A stretch of 64,000 bases of DNA. Source: Multifurca ochricompacta (taxonomy: Eukaryota; Basidiomycota; Agaricomycetes; Russulales; Russulaceae). The stretch is taken from NCBI GenBank assembly GCA_022496185.1, contig WTXG01000006.1, positions 620,001-684,000 of the forward strand. Reading direction: 5' to 3'. Both the position numbers and the translations under genes were made by a program. Below, piece after piece: positions 14,018 to 26,700 of the stretch. The notes below the pieces were generated by a model, which did not search any database, was not told the DNA's origin, and worked only from the letters and a program-made list of their open reading frames with translations. Each line of letters begins with the position of its first letter. The first letter of the stretch is position 1.

Positions 14018-15340
14018 TTAGCTGCTCACGTCACTCACACATTCCCATCCACCTTTCAAGTTTTCCTTCCAAAGTGTAACCTTCCCGTCTCCGCAGCTGA
14101 CAGCAAGAACATTTCCAGCAAGGCTCCACGAAACGCGCCACACGACATCTGGGAACTTTCCTGGTGTGGCTCCGGCACCAGGAGCTGCACTTATAGACGG
14201 GTCGAGTGCGGTTTTGACCCATGGCGCCGTCGGCGTGTCCTTTGTCCACACAAGTACAGTTTTGTCCTACCAGTCGAGCCCCGTCAGTATAGTGTTCGAG
14301 CATATGACGGAGTGAAAAGATAGCTTCTACCTGCGAGGCAGTCGCGATGTACGAACGCGGTAGCCCAATGTTCGGCGCCCAGGCAACGTCGCGCACCCAG
14401 TCGGTGTGGCCTTCGAGCACGTCTTCTTCCACCCATGCCTGGGTCTCCTCGGAAAACCCCCAAATCTTGACAATATTGTCACACCCGGCACTGGCAAATC
14501 GTTTCACAGGGGCGGCGCGACCGCCCGTGCTGGGTGCCAGAAGCGAGCCTGCTCGAGCTGCCGGCGCCCACGACACAGCGTTACATCCGATGGCATGAGC
14601 CTCAAACACGTCGGCGCCCCACTGACCGTCGTCTGGGCGCTTGTTGGAATTTGGACAAAAAGAGTCCTTGAAAACATACAGCACCTTTGAAAGTGAGAAC
14701 GGAGATCTTCCCGTCCGAGGAGGCACAGGCAAGGATGGCACCGAGCTCATGAGGAGCCCACGACACCGAGTTGACTGAATTGACCTTGTCGTCAGCGAAG
14801 TGTTGATGGTCACAATGAAATAGAAGAGATGTACCAGACGCGGTGTGCAATGAGTGCTCTTTGATCTTCGCCCACCCTGCACTAGCTGGTTGTTGTTCCT
14901 TCCAGATGATTACCTTGCCGTCGTACGAGCACGACGCGAGGATATGACCGAACTTTGGGTGTGCCCAAGCAACCTGCCACACGGGGCCAGCATGTCTGTC
15001 GTATGAGTGGGTGAGTAAGGAAGCTTGTTTACAGAGCAGAAAAGAAGAATGACGTTACCCTTTCAATGTCTGACCAACGCCTCTTTGGGGTTCATCGTCT
15101 ACTACGTCAAATACTTTGACGGTACGGTCTGAGGAGCATGTTGCAAGACGTTTTCCATAGTAATCCAGCTGCGCGTCATGCTAGACAGATTTCTTTAGTC
15201 ATTGGTGGACATACGTGTTCTCATCGACGCGTACGATCATGTCTTCGTGAGCCGTTTCGATAGGTATTGGATCTGATGGCGCCTAATAAGGAGCGTATAA
15301 GATTATTTTCCAAGATGAACATGGTTTAGCGACGCACCAT
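14018..15340 (-). CDS. SEC13: SEC13, WD40 protein of the COPII coat and nuclear pore
   Basis: Six-blade WD40 protein that pairs with Sec31 in the COPII outer coat and with Nup145C in the nuclear pore. Reading leftwards from ATG 15340-15338, an intron follows the start codon directly, so the first coding exon is only the ATG. Then come [16 protein letters not shown], the first blade [36 protein letters not shown] (about 14990-14950) with [25 protein letters not shown], a Pro/Ala-rich loop, [15 protein letters not shown] (about 14500), [14 protein letters not shown] (about 14415) and the last blade ending ...[10 protein letters not shown], stop complement 14018-14020. Blade spacing and the [13 protein letters not shown] pattern are specific to SEC13 over other WD40 proteins. 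Introns near 15339-15284, 15215-15188, 15060-15010, 14820-14780, 14690-14640 and 14330-14260. Confidence 0.93.
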
Positions 15341-16035
15341 GGTGAGACGTGATGAGGAAAGTGTTAAGCGTTGTTCGTTGTTCGTTGTTTCGCTTCGCAG
15401 CGAAAGTTGCAGTTTCAAAGGATAATTTCAGTTGTGACACGTGATGTGACAATGTGACATGACGTGTTCATTCTCAATCTCAAATTCAAGGGGATGTCAC
15501 AAGGCAGCAAATCCAAATTCAAACCAAATGAATAGTTATCGCTAGTAGGATGTGATAGGTCGGGATAGTATGTAATGCAGGAATCGCCGGAATCATGGTA
15601 TGACAGCGGAAGTCAGAGAATACGTGCAAATGCAAACAGCAGGGAGGAGGGAGTGCGAGGGGAATATGTGCAGTGCATCGATAACACAGCAGTCCTGGAC
15701 ACTTGGCTACAGAGCGGACAGCAAGTGAAGCGGAGGGATAACAACGACGGTGCACGACAAATGTAGCGGCGAGTAAGCTGTAATGCAATTTGTAGTTGGA
15801 TGAAATGAGCGAGATGGCACGGAGTAAAGTTGACTTGTCATAAACATGGACGAGGTTGTGGAGAACATGTAGATGCGATGGATACATGCGTGCCTGTAGT
15901 GAGATGCTGTATTTGAGTTGTAATGGTTGAGAAAAATTGTACATTCATTGACGAAGGCCGACCAAATGGAGATTGCGGGTTATATTGACAAATAAACAGA
16001 TGCGTCAAGATTGACTGACGATGGAGGTCAAGAGG
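15341..16035. other. Intergenic: SEC13 promoter and cyclin 3' flank
   Basis: About 0.7 kb between two minus-strand genes. It contains short GTTCGTT repeats at about 15371-15390 and an imperfect palindrome ACACGTGATGTGAC / GTGACATGACGTGT at about 15437-15467 that includes a CACGTG core at 15438-15443. A 63-codon open frame on + (15575-15766) has no protein-like features. No gene is supported. Confidence 0.5.
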
Positions 16036-18074
16036 CTATGACTGAGCCTGCAGCCCGCCCTCCTCCATAATGTCGATCGCATCTGGGTCAATGCCAGCAG
16101 CAATCGCGCGCTCGCGCTGCGCACGAATGAGCGCCTTAAGCGAAGAAAGTTCTTCGGCAAGGTTTACTTGGGTGTTCTCTGGCCAGCGCTCAAGCGCCCA
16201 CGCGCGCACATACGTACTTGCCTTAAAGTGTGTCCGATTAGGCTAACATGGTATGGAGAAATGAGATAGGCACGATACCTTCATGAACTTCTTCGATGCG
16301 TACTTCTTGTAGAATGAGGGATGCCGGACTGGCTTCAGGACATAATTGAGTATCAAATTGGCTGTTGGGATCAATGCACCCTCGGCATACGACGAGTAGT
16401 GCGCCAAGTTTGGCGTCTGCGTTAGGTGAGCATCAATGTAAGCAAAGACATGATGCCACATGACATACCCAGTCCTCTTTTCCAAGCACGAAGCGCGCCA
16501 ACCACATCGATGCCGCAGCCAATAAAGACGGCGGGGCGGCGATTAGTCTCCATTCCACGCACTCGATCTCTAAAAAGTACTTTGCAACAGTGCGGGCTTG
16601 GACGTTGTACTCGTCTGCTTTGCTGACCCGTCGAAGGAAGTGTATTGGGTTCGGGAAGCTCATGTTCCACTCGATCGTTTTGAGAATGTACTTCTCCGCC
16701 TGAAGGATTTCAGCCTCTGTATACGACGAATCGGCGCAATAGAGGAAGTTAGTCGCAGAGGGCGCCACGATTTCCTCCACCTTAGCAGCGAGAAACATGC
16801 ACGTAATGCCAACTAGCTGTAACTTGGCGAGAGATACAACACGCGCCGAGAGAAAGCGGTCGATAATGTTTACAGCAAGGTAAAGCGTCTCAGGGAGGAG
16901 GCGGAAGCGCATATGAACCTGAATCAACCAATCGGTAAGGATGCCGCGCATCTTCCACGCTAGGTCCTTTTGGCTGTCCATGTAATTTGGGTTAGGAAGA
17001 GTTGTTTGCTACCAACGACGATTCCTCATTAGCAGATACGCATCACTAGAAAGAGAGGAAGCACACCTCAACAGCCTTGAGGTAGTCAAATATGTCGTTG
17101 ACATATTCACTAACCATCATAGGATCATCGGTGTCCTCAGCATCCAAGTCTTCCCACTCGGTCCCATTAGGATCTGCCTCCACTTCACGCTCGATGTCGT
17201 GAAGATGTTTTTGTAACTCCCTTTCCGCGATGTCCTGGATCTGGCCTTCCACCTCAACCTCCTCCTTAACTTCTTCGTCACGCTCTTCAGGAGACTCTGA
17301 TGACGTTCGCCTCTTCTTGAACACGCGATTTGCCTCGAGTTCCACCTCGTCCCGTTCCCGCTCCTCTTGGAGCGTGGAAGTTTGCCGGGTGGTAGCAGCT
17401 GAAGAAACGGGTTTACGAGAATGACCATTAATACGGTGGGGAGGAACATGAAGATCTGGAGGGTCGATTGCCATAGCATCAACATGAAGAGCTGCCTTTG
17501 TTTCCCCGTTCGTATGGTTCGGGGCAGCCGACGAACGAGTAGTACGTTTAGGGACAGGATCAGGGCGGGGAGCAGGTGCAACTACAGTGCGAAGAGCTTG
17601 ACGCGAGAGGGGTGGAACCGTTGTGGCAGTAGGCTTAGTCTTAATGACTACACCAGCAAACTTGCCTGGGGGAGCGGGTGCCACGGACGGATCCTCTTTC
17701 CCTTTCCCTTGTCCGCGATAGTACCGCGAGCCTTTGGCTTGTTGACAATGACTTCGCCCAACGTAGAGCGTTTGCGCTTGCCCTGTGCAGAAGGATCCTC
17801 TGGTTGTAGATCCTTAGTAACACCCTTTGCGCGAATGGGGACAGCGGTGGTAGTGAGACGAGTAGGGATACCAGTCTGAGTGGTGATGTTGGATGATGGA
17901 GGTTTTGAGCGAGTGACTACGCGAGAACGCGCATTAGCATTTTCGTCTTTGAGGACGGTTGTGCGTGTTGTTCTTGTTACACGACGTGTCTAAACAGTAA
18001 AAAATTTTAAGAAAGGAAAAGGAAAGGAAAAGAAAGTAGAAAGATGTTAAACCCACAGGTATGTTAGAGGCCAT
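16036..18074 (-). CDS. G2/mitotic B-type cyclin
   Basis: Regulatory subunit of the mitotic CDK1. ATG 18074-18072 (MASNIPV) is followed by an intron and a long basic/acidic disordered region with a destruction-box-like RSTLGEVIVN (about 17775-17745) and NLS-like KRKR and KKRRT stretches. The cyclin box begins with MDSQKDLAWKMRGILTDWLI (from 16981), then LYLAVNIIDRFLS, ITCMFLAAKVEEI and ILKTIEWNMSFPNPIHFLRR. The C-terminal cyclin fold follows after an intron near 16480-16420, with PVRHPSFYKKYASKKFMK (about 16335-16285) and the last exon ASTYVRAWALERW...EGGLQAQS, stop complement 16036-16038. The MRxILxDWL and KYASKK signatures identify the B type. One base seems missing near 17694 (an AAG(G)AGGAT context), which moves the N-terminal region into the frame of the rest. 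Confidence 0.92.
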
Positions 18075-18458
18075 GATGAAGAAATGAAATCAAAGGTCAA
18101 AGTATTAAATAAAGAGACAAGGTCAAGGTCGGTCACAGTGGTCGTGGTCGTTTTTGCCGGTTTTGGTCCAATTTTTCCGTTTCAACCACAACAAATAAGT
18201 ATAAATAACTAAACGCGCTCGCGTTCCATCACGTGGTTTGTTTAGATAATATAATATTCGATGTGTTTAGTTTTTCATTTTCATGTGAAAAAAAAATGAT
18301 GATCACCTGATCACCTGATCATATCACTCTCAATCTCACTCTCACTCACTCACTGCTCTGCTCTGCTCTGCTCTGCTCTGCTCTGTTCTGCTCTGCTCTG
18401 CTCCTGCTCCTGCTCACTTCCGCTCATCTGCTTCAACCAATCCTCTTTCTCATTCTCA
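18075..18458. promoter_or_regulatory. Divergent promoter between cyclin B (-) and peroxisomal ABC transporter (+)
   Basis: A 384-bp shared upstream region for two head-to-head genes. It carries a CACGTG at 18230-18235, two ATCACCTG-type repeats at 18298-18320, a CTCACT-rich stretch at 18326-18353 and a pentanucleotide microsatellite at 18353-18414. Shared control is inferred from geometry only. Confidence 0.55.
18353..18414. repeat. CTCTG pentanucleotide microsatellite
   Basis: About eleven near-perfect copies of CTCTG (one variant GTTCTG), shading into CTCCTG units, ending 45 bp before the ABC transporter start codon. The pyrimidine bias fits a fungal promoter/leader tract. Confidence 0.85.
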
Positions 18459-21357
18459 ATGGCCAAGAAAAACCCAATTTTATTCAACTCGTCAAAACCT
18501 CATGTACTCGTCCTTCTTTCTCTTGTTTTACTCCTTCGTAGTCGTATTATCACTGGACCTAGAGATCTCCTTCATAAATTGTCGAAAGTCGGCTTTAGAA
18601 AAGACTTAAGTCCTTCAGAACTTGCCCAGGCATTACAGAAACTCTACGTCGAAGGGCCGGACGGGACCAAACAAGTGCTAGTTCCATTTAGGGACACATC
18701 TCAAAGGTTTCCCTACTTCCATGTCTTCAATAATCTATCTCGTTAATAACTCTCTGGTCGTGACACTAGGTTCCAATACATCCTATTTCAGACGCCCTCT
18801 TCTCGTCGCACAAGCCACACTTTCCCCCCTTCCCTTTGTCTGCCCAGAATAAGCCAAATGTTGACCGCGCCTTCGTCCGCCAACTCCTAGCTATCTTACG
18901 CATCACCTTCCCTTCGTACCGTTCATCCGAGGTCGGCATCGTCCTTGTTCATAGCACCTTTCTTGTCTTGCGCACCGTGCTTAGTGTCGGCGTGGCCAAG
19001 CTAGATGGCAAGATTGTTAAGTCTTTAGTCAGTTGCCACTGTCTCTTCTGTGTGCCTTCTTGCCAATGTCTTGGTTTAGGTTAGCGCAGATGGGCGCGGC
19101 TTTCTCCGTGGTCTCGGGTTGTGGTTCCTGCTGGCAATCCCTAGCACGTACACTAACTCCATGGTGCTGTATTAAGTTGATTCTATTGATCTTTCCCCGT
19201 CCTCTAATTCTCTCTAGATCCGACATCTCCAATCACGTCTTTCTCTCCGCCTTCGCACGCGCCTAACCCGGTATACACACGATCTTTACCTCTCTTCGGA
19301 TCCTCATTTGCGTTATTATCGCATCTCTGGGCAAGGTGGTATTGACGGTGTCGACCAGTATATCACCGCGGACATCGCCAGCTGGGCAGATAGCCTCTCT
19401 GGATTGTAGTGCGTCATTCCTTGCTGTTCATATCTTACTATTTCAATATGTATCATTTAGTGGAAACGTTCTGAAGCCTTTCCTCGATCTTACCTTGTTT
19501 ACCTCACAACTCTCGCGCACACTTGGAGTAAGGGGTACCGCCGCGCTTTTCCTAACCTACTATGCCACTGCGCGAATTTTGCGTGCCGTTACACCAGCCT
19601 TTGGTAGGCTCGCAGCAATTGAGGCGCGATTGGAAGGCGAGTATCGAGCTGGTGTTGGTCGGGTTGGAAGAGAGGCCGAAGAGGTCGCGTAAGCCCGGAC
19701 ATAAATCGATTTTAGCTGATGTCCGCTCATTGTTCATATCGCTTCAGGTTTTACGATGGCGGACAGCGCGAGCGGGAAATTCTTTGGAGAGCGTACTTGC
19801 GCTTGATCAAGCACGTCAACTCCATTTTCAAGGTAATAATCTTCCTACTTTACCTGATCTGATCTGATCGTGCATTGGAAAGATCCGTATCGCCTATGAG
19901 TGGACGGAAGATTACGTGATCAAGTATCTCTGGTCAGCCGCGGGTTATTGTCTCATATCCATCCCTGTTCTGTTCACACGTCGACGTGTACTCGGCGTGC
20001 AAGCAGGCCCACAAGTAGCGTTAGCGAAAGCGAACGATGCAGTGGCCGACCGTACTGAGAGTGCGCGCTCACCTTCATTTACATCACCCTTTGAAATGAA
20101 TAATGATGATTTCTACACCTCGCAGATTATATCTCGTCTCGCCGCTTGTTGCTCTCCCTCGCAGACGCTGGCGGGCGTTTGATGTATGCCTATAAGGACA
20201 TCCTTGAGTTGGCGGGGCTCACGACGCGCCTTTACGCGCTCCTCTCTTCCCTGCACAACCTCCCTCCTCTTCCCACGGCATCTCCTGCGGACAGTGGCAA
20301 TCCACGTATCACCCTCGACAACGTGGACGTATCCATTCCAACTTCTGGCACACACGAAGAGCCTCTGGTCAAGGCTTTAAGTCTATCTCTCTGCGAAGGG
20401 GAACACCTCATGATCACGGGCTCAAACGGCGTCGGAAAAACCGCGGTCGCCCGTGTACTGGCCGGGATTTGGGCACCGGGAAATGAAAGAGAGAGCAAGG
20501 TGCATCGGCCAGGCCGTGGAGAGGTGTTTGTAGTGCCTCAACGCGCGTACATGGTGACCGGCTCCCTACTTGATCAGTACGTGTTCGCAATCTCGTGAAC
20601 TCGCTTATCCCGCGGCTGACTAGAGGGGTCAAAGGATAATATACCCGCACACATACACACAATTCGAACAGTCAGGACGGGCCAAGGAAGAACTTATGGA
20701 AATTCTCGAGGCAGTACATTTGGCGTACTTGCCCACAAGAGAGGGAGGCTGGGAGACTCGAAAGGAGTGGAGAGATGTGTTAAGTGGGGGCGAGAAGCAG
20801 CGGGTGAGTGGTTTCGGGTATGACCAGGAGGTGCCATGCTGAAGATTGACTGAATAAATAGATGGCGATGGCGAGGGTGTTCTACCACAAACCCAAGTTT
20901 GCCATTCTCGATGGTGAGTGGATGCTCATAACCTTCAAGTTTGCATGTCGTGCTTGACGATTCAAAAACAAGAATGCACAAGTGCAGTATCAAGTGATGT
21001 GGAAGGGCAGATGTACGAGCATGCCAAATCGCTTGGAATCACACTCATTACAATATCCCTTCGGTATGTTTCCTCAACGATCTGTCGGTGCCAGGGCTTT
21101 TTCCCTGATACCTTTTGCGTGACAGCCCATCGTTGGCAAAGTATCACACACAGCTTCTCACCCTGTCAGGTGATGGAACAGGCAGCTGGACGCTTGCTCG
21201 GATAGGTACGGCTGAGGCACGAATGGGAATTGATCGGGAAATTGGGATGTTGCAGAGCAAGTTGAAGGAAGTTGAACGGTGGGAGAGGCAAGTGAAAGAG
21301 CTTGAAATTTTACTTGGCCCTCAAAGTGCTGCTGGTGGTATTACTAGTAACAACTAA
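18459..21357 (+). CDS. Peroxisomal ABC half-transporter, subfamily D (long-chain acyl-CoA import)
   Basis: ABCD-type half-transporter for importing long-chain fatty acids or acyl-CoA into peroxisomes; half-transporters dimerise. The N-terminus (MAKKNPILFNSSKPHV, 18459) leads into membrane segments, the family signature DGVDQYITADIASWADSLSG (about 19345-19405), a pre-NBD segment RRLLLSLADAGGRLMYAYKD (about 20133-20195), and the nucleotide-binding domain: Walker A GSNGVGKT (about 20420), Q-loop VVPQRAYM (about 20533), signature LSGGEKQR (about 20780), Walker B KFAILDE (about 20893 and after the next intron). The H-loop histidine is replaced by Leu (ITISLRPSLAKYH, about 21050). A coiled-coil-like tail ends ...GGITSNN, TAA 21355-21357. 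One missing base near 20125 explains the shift into the SSRRLLL frame. PXA1- or PXA2-type is not decided. Confidence 0.9.
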
Positions 21358-21432
21358 ATTACATTTACAATTTCAATTACAATTACAATTACAATTGTCA
21401 AATTAAGTATATAGTAATTAATTAATTAATTA

Positions 21433-23603
21433 ATGGAACGCATGGTCGGGACCGGGCCGTTTTTGGCCGTTTTGTTGACAGCAGACACGACCCGCGACGA
21501 CCCGCGACGCGGAACACGCAAAAGAGAAAATGTCGCATCATCAGCAGCAAGTGCAAGTGCAAGTGCGACTGGTACAAATATCAACAACAACAACAACAAC
21601 AACAGCAACATAGACGACACAAAACCTCGACGTGCTAGTCGCTCTACCAAAGTATCAGGGAAACTCAAAGTTCTCCCAGAACAGCCAGAGCCAGGTCCAG
21701 TACCGACAAAGCGTGCACTCCTTGCACCCGCCCAAGGCGGTGAGGGATCTAACGCGACAGGAGACAGTGATGACGATGATGGAGATGGCGGTCCAGATGA
21801 AGATGAGACTGAGGATGTCGACGTGCGTTCATTCAACTTGACGTGTCTACTTGCTGGCCCCCAGCCCACATGAATTACAACTTGTAGGCATATAACCAGA
21901 TCGCGCGCATGCCCGCAGGCACCGCGCGTCGCGACGCGCTTCGCCTCACGAAGAAAAAAGCCAAGTCACTCCCTCGAGTAACCGCCTATGCGACCGCTGG
22001 GTAAGTAGCATCATGACACATCGCGCTGCAAGTGGTCAGCTCCATCCCCTGTCTCCCTCCTTTTACTTTTCACACCCTTGTCGAGTTATCTCCTTTTACT
22101 TGGTATAATGTACTGATATATGGATAAACGTATGCGTGCATGTGTCATCATGTATTCCCTGTAGCTCGTATCGCTTTGGCGATCTCATGAAGTTCTTCAA
22201 CGCCCGTCGCGCAGCGTATCGCACCAACCCACGCCAGATAGACGATGTTATATACACGACGTATTCGTATGGTTATCCAGACCCTCCCGTCTTTGCAAAC
22301 GTGAATAATGAGCCCGCCGGATTTCGTGGAGGAAGGGAGTCTTCTGTCAGGTGGCGTAGTTCGGGGTCAGATGGGGAGACAACTGCGGCTACGGCCGTCG
22401 AGATGCCCACCCCGGCGCACGCTGGCGCTACAGCGGCGACAGGCGATCTCCTTGGTGTGCCTGAACTTGCCACCACGGATCCCATGGTAGTCGCACCACC
22501 AGCAAAGCGCAAGGGGAGCAGGTGGGATACAGCCGGGACGGGCGAGGCTGAGATTTTTTTGTTCTCGTATGGGACCGTGGTCATTTGGGGTATGACGGAG
22601 CAACAAGAGAAGCGCTTTCTATCTTCCTTGTGAGTCACCCTTTTTTTACGTCTCGTCCCAACTGACCCTTGTTCAGGAAGCGATTCGAAGTAGAAAAGCT
22701 TGGTATGTCTCTCTACGTTCTATGGCGCCCCCATCGCCATTTTGTTCGAGCATGTCTGCAGCTTCGCAGGATGTCGAAATGGAGGACCTCAATTTTTACT
22801 ACGCCAACTACAGCAGAATCTATAATGACGTTATCACGCTGCGTAAAGGGTCAAGCTATATGTAAGGTTTCTCTCTGGCTGTACTATACACAATTTATCA
22901 GCTCCCAGGACCAAGCTGTCATTGTCACATTCCCTCTCGCAGTCCGTAAAGATTTCTCTTGTTAGCATATTCTTCTTACCACCATGAGACGCTTCATCTC
23001 CATCTAATATTGCCCATTGAAGTTCGAGGAATTGATCTCTGCTACCATCGAGGAGACGAAGGAGTATCCAGAAATCATCAGCGAGACGGGAAAAATAGGC
23101 CTTCCTCACAAAGGTCTGTCCTGTTCCAAATATCCCTCACTCGAGTTGTGCGGCACGTCTGATAAATTTTTTGTAGAGATTATGCGTAAGATGGGAGAAG
23201 TCTTCCTCTTAAGAGCTAATATTACGGCCGTCGGCTCTGTACTAGATTCGCCTGATGTCTTCTGGGTAAGCGTCTGCGCTCGCACGACCGAGATGCGTTA
23301 TTGATAAGCTACGCCCAGTCATATCCCGACTTGCGACCTCTTTACGACGCGGCACGAAGTTATCTCGAGATCCCACAACGCATCAACTTGTTGAACACTC
23401 GCGTTGAGGTATTGCAAGACATGTTGCAGCTCCTGAAGGAGTCCGTATCTAGTCGACATTCAGAGCGCCTCGAGCAAATTGTTATTGCCCTCATCGCGAT
23501 AGAAATCAGTATGTTGTTCGCCCCATTATTATGTGTGGCCCCAGTTCTGATCCGACGTGAAGTACTGGGAATTATCACCATTCTTGTCGACCTCTTCGCG
23601 TGA
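21433..23603 (+). CDS. RMD1/RMND1-like protein (DUF155)
   Basis: Member of the DUF155 family (yeast Rmd1/Rmd8, human RMND1). RMND1 supports mitochondrial translation; fungal relatives are poorly characterised. The N-terminus is low-complexity with an Asn run (about 21580-21608) and an acidic stretch (about 21768-21815). Conserved parts follow: YNQIARMPAGTARRDALRLT (about 21890), SYRFGDLMKFFNAR (about 22164), the hallmark EIFLFSYGTVVIWGMTEQQE (about 22550-22610), DLNFYYANYSRIYNDVITLR (about 22787), a TGKIGLPHK segment (about 23088), MGEVFLLRANIT (about 23190), VLDSPDVFW and the helical C-terminus with LNTRVEVLQDMLQLLKE (about 23395) and ITILVDLFA, TGA 23601-23603. About seven introns. It starts 75 bp after the ABC transporter stop; M21442 is an alternative start. 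Confidence 0.88.
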
Positions 23604-23762
23604 TACGGGCATTCCAGGAAGTGTTTTCTCTCTTTCGCTTAAACATGTTTCATAGTATCCCGTTTATTGTTCATCACTCAATCACCCGTCTCGTTCTCTC
23701 ATGGCATGTCTGGGAATAGTGGGTATACTTGATCTTCAGAGACATACACAAACTAGTTAATG

Positions 23763-26700
23763 TTAACTGGCGCGTGGCTCGCGTGCACTACCACTCGTCC
23801 GGGTACGTTCTCTCTTCTCTCTCCTCTCAGTTTTCTCTGCTCCTGCTCCCTTTTCCTTCGTGACACGGAAGCACAAGAACTCAATGCCAGTTCTCCGACG
23901 GGTCTCGCTGAGAGTGCGTTTCACCCCATCGAGGTTGCTCTGCAAGTTCTCGTCACCTGGCCGACGCGCATATGCCTGTGAAATTTTGGTGTATAGGTCG
24001 GAGAGCATCTTCGCTGTGTTGGAAGTGACATAGCGTGAGAGTGTCTGATGCATGAACTCAATCTCGAGCGTGGCCTGCCATACACAAGCGCACATGCGCA
24101 GAACCCCGCGTCAACTCACATGCCAGTCTGAATCAGTAAAAAAAAGTCAAGGGAAACCCACTCGAAGCATGCCTCCCATCCCAAAGCGCTTGACCTGCTT
24201 GAAACACTGAAGCGCCTCCTCGGCTAAACTTTCGACGAGCGCGTTAAGCGTCCGATCGAGGAGCGGCGGAGCTATATGCTGACTTGTGCGTGCACGCCGA
24301 CAAGGTACATCAGTGTCTGAAACATATAGGGCCGGATCTCTACCGCAATAATTCACTTGAAGTCAGCGTGCGGAAAGCATAGTATGCTCAGGATGCGCCA
24401 AAGGTGCCCACCTGTAGGTTGTGGTGTCTCGTACCAGTCCATTTCCGGGTCCAGAATCCCGCCGCGCAGCTTGCCAGTTGCGATCGAAACCTTAGGCTTG
24501 AGGAAGTTCTCAAAGAGTGTTTGGTCGAGTTGTTCCACTACAGTCATCAGGGTCTACACTGGATGCAGTGAGCAATAGATCAGCTAGCAGAAATATAGCT
24601 CAGGAATGGATCTTCCATCCCCTCCTCACCGCTTTGTCTGTATCAATAGTGATGTTGAATGCACTCTCGAGCTGAGTCATCATACTTGGAATAAGTCCTC
24701 GCTTAAGGTACACAAAATTTGAGATGACGAGAAGTGTCCGGATATCCTTGCATGAAGACTCGTCATGAGTGTGATGCGCAGTTAGAGGCGAAAGCGGCTC
24801 ACCACGTCTGAAGTATCAAGTACTCCTAGCGGGTGTATTCCTCCTGGGGTGCCGAGAGTCATTGTCCCGACAGTAGGAAATTTCTGTGTTTCGGTAATGG
24901 GAGAGCCTTCCGCCGCCAGACGAACCAAGCCGTCCAAGAACGCGTATGTTGCATCCAAAAACGCTTTAGTTATCTTGATCACAAATTCGTTGGGGATAGA
25001 ACGCCTTGGGAAACGAGAGGAGGTTGATGAAACTTCTGCACCGTTTGCAAACTTAAAGGCCCACGTGGTGACCTGCCGTTGGAAGAATTGAACATCAGAC
25101 AGATATTCGGTAGTGTAAGGCTCTGATGGGGACAGTGCCCAGGTTTCGAGGTAGTGGAGGGAATGCGCGTCTACGCCGAGATTAGGAAGAATGCCCCAAT
25201 AGCACACCTGACACTCGGGGTTAACGTACCCCTGACCCATGCACGCATCAACACATCTTCAAATCCCCATTTTGCGCTATCCACCAAACCTTTTAGGCTT
25301 GAGCTCATCTCGCTTGATATTTCCATAGAGTTGATCTCATTGGCATTATCTTGTATCTCAGTCAAAATCTTCATAAGGTGATGTGCCGTCGTGAGAGTAT
25401 TCGAATCGTCAGGTAAAAGTGGTGCAGAGCTTCTCTCCACTGGCGACGGCGCCATAACTGCCATGTCCGAGAAGACAAAGAATTCGGAAAGGAGAGATAT
25501 GTAGCATTTGACGATATCAAGTGCCATGGTCCGGACTTGTGATGGACTTCGTCGTGAACTCATCAAGGGGTTGTTCTATGTGGTCATAGTGGAGTGATCA
25601 GCCGAGGGCACTTTTCGTAAGGGACAGCGTCACACCTTCCTATACTTGCCATCGAGAGACCCTTTCGCTATCTTCCAAAAACTCGGAAGGGCGGTCATCA
25701 TCACCTCTGAAACGTTCTTCACTAAGTCGAATATGGCCCTCCAAACTTCATGGCCGCCGGACTGCGCTGAAGGAAAGGAATACGGAAATCTAGTGGACAC
25801 TGAGTAAGACAAGAGGAACATACGAATGACTTGATCCTGCCTGCTCGCTTTCAATGAGGTGATGCATGTTCTCAGTTGAGCGGCAAGGGCTGATTCGAGC
25901 GACTCCCGTTCTTGAGATGATACCGGATTTGCGTCCCTCTTGCCTGAGTGACGAAATCAGCGATGAAGTGAAAATATTGCAGGAGACATACGTTGGACAG
26001 TCGTTACTGCAATCTGATACGTCTTCTTCATTTGATCAAGGATGAAATTGTGTTGAGCATCAAAGTACGTCCACACGGGATCTTCTGGCATGTTAAGCTC
26101 CAGAAGAATCCTATAGTATACTCAGTTCGAAGTCTTTGACGACGCGAATGACAAGGGAGACTTGCTCAATAGTCTTCTCTTGATCTTCAATGGGGCGCCC
26201 CGGTTCTTGCAGTTGACCAAGCAGTAAAGAGCGCATCTCGCCCATTGCCTTCTCCACTGTTCCCCACACCTTTTCGAGAATCCGTTTCTGTTGCTGCTCA
26301 GCGATAATGGCACTTTGGGTATCCTTTGGTGCACTAATTGGGAGTAACTGCCCCGCGCGGGACTCCATCATAAACTTGCCCTTTTTGTAGTCTCGAAGTG
26401 CTGCCTCATACCGACCCTACATCAGAGTGAGATCGAGGAAGTATGAGGGAAAAGGTGGATCGCACAGCTTCGACGGAGTCTATCAGCGACGCTGGAAGGT
26501 TGAAGAAGAACTTGGATCTCTCAAATACTCCAAGTGTGGTCCTCAGTTTGTGCGCTTTGCTGGCATTCTCGAGAACGGGTAAGAAGACTTGGTCAGCTTT
26601 CGCGGCCACCTCTGTGTGGAATTGTTAGGCATGGCGAAAGAAGTAATTGTGTGATGTACGTTTTAGCTGATCTCGCAGGGGCCTCGAGGCGTAATCACTT

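Noticed and set aside
15575..15766. Possible small gene between SEC13 and cyclin B
   Set aside because: 63 codons, no splice partners or conserved motif, and it lies in promoter/3' flank.
21559..21840. Alternative start MSHHQQQVQVQV inside the RMD1 N-terminus
   Set aside because: This frame ends at a stop just after the ACA repeat; the frame from M21433 runs on into conserved RMD1 sequence.
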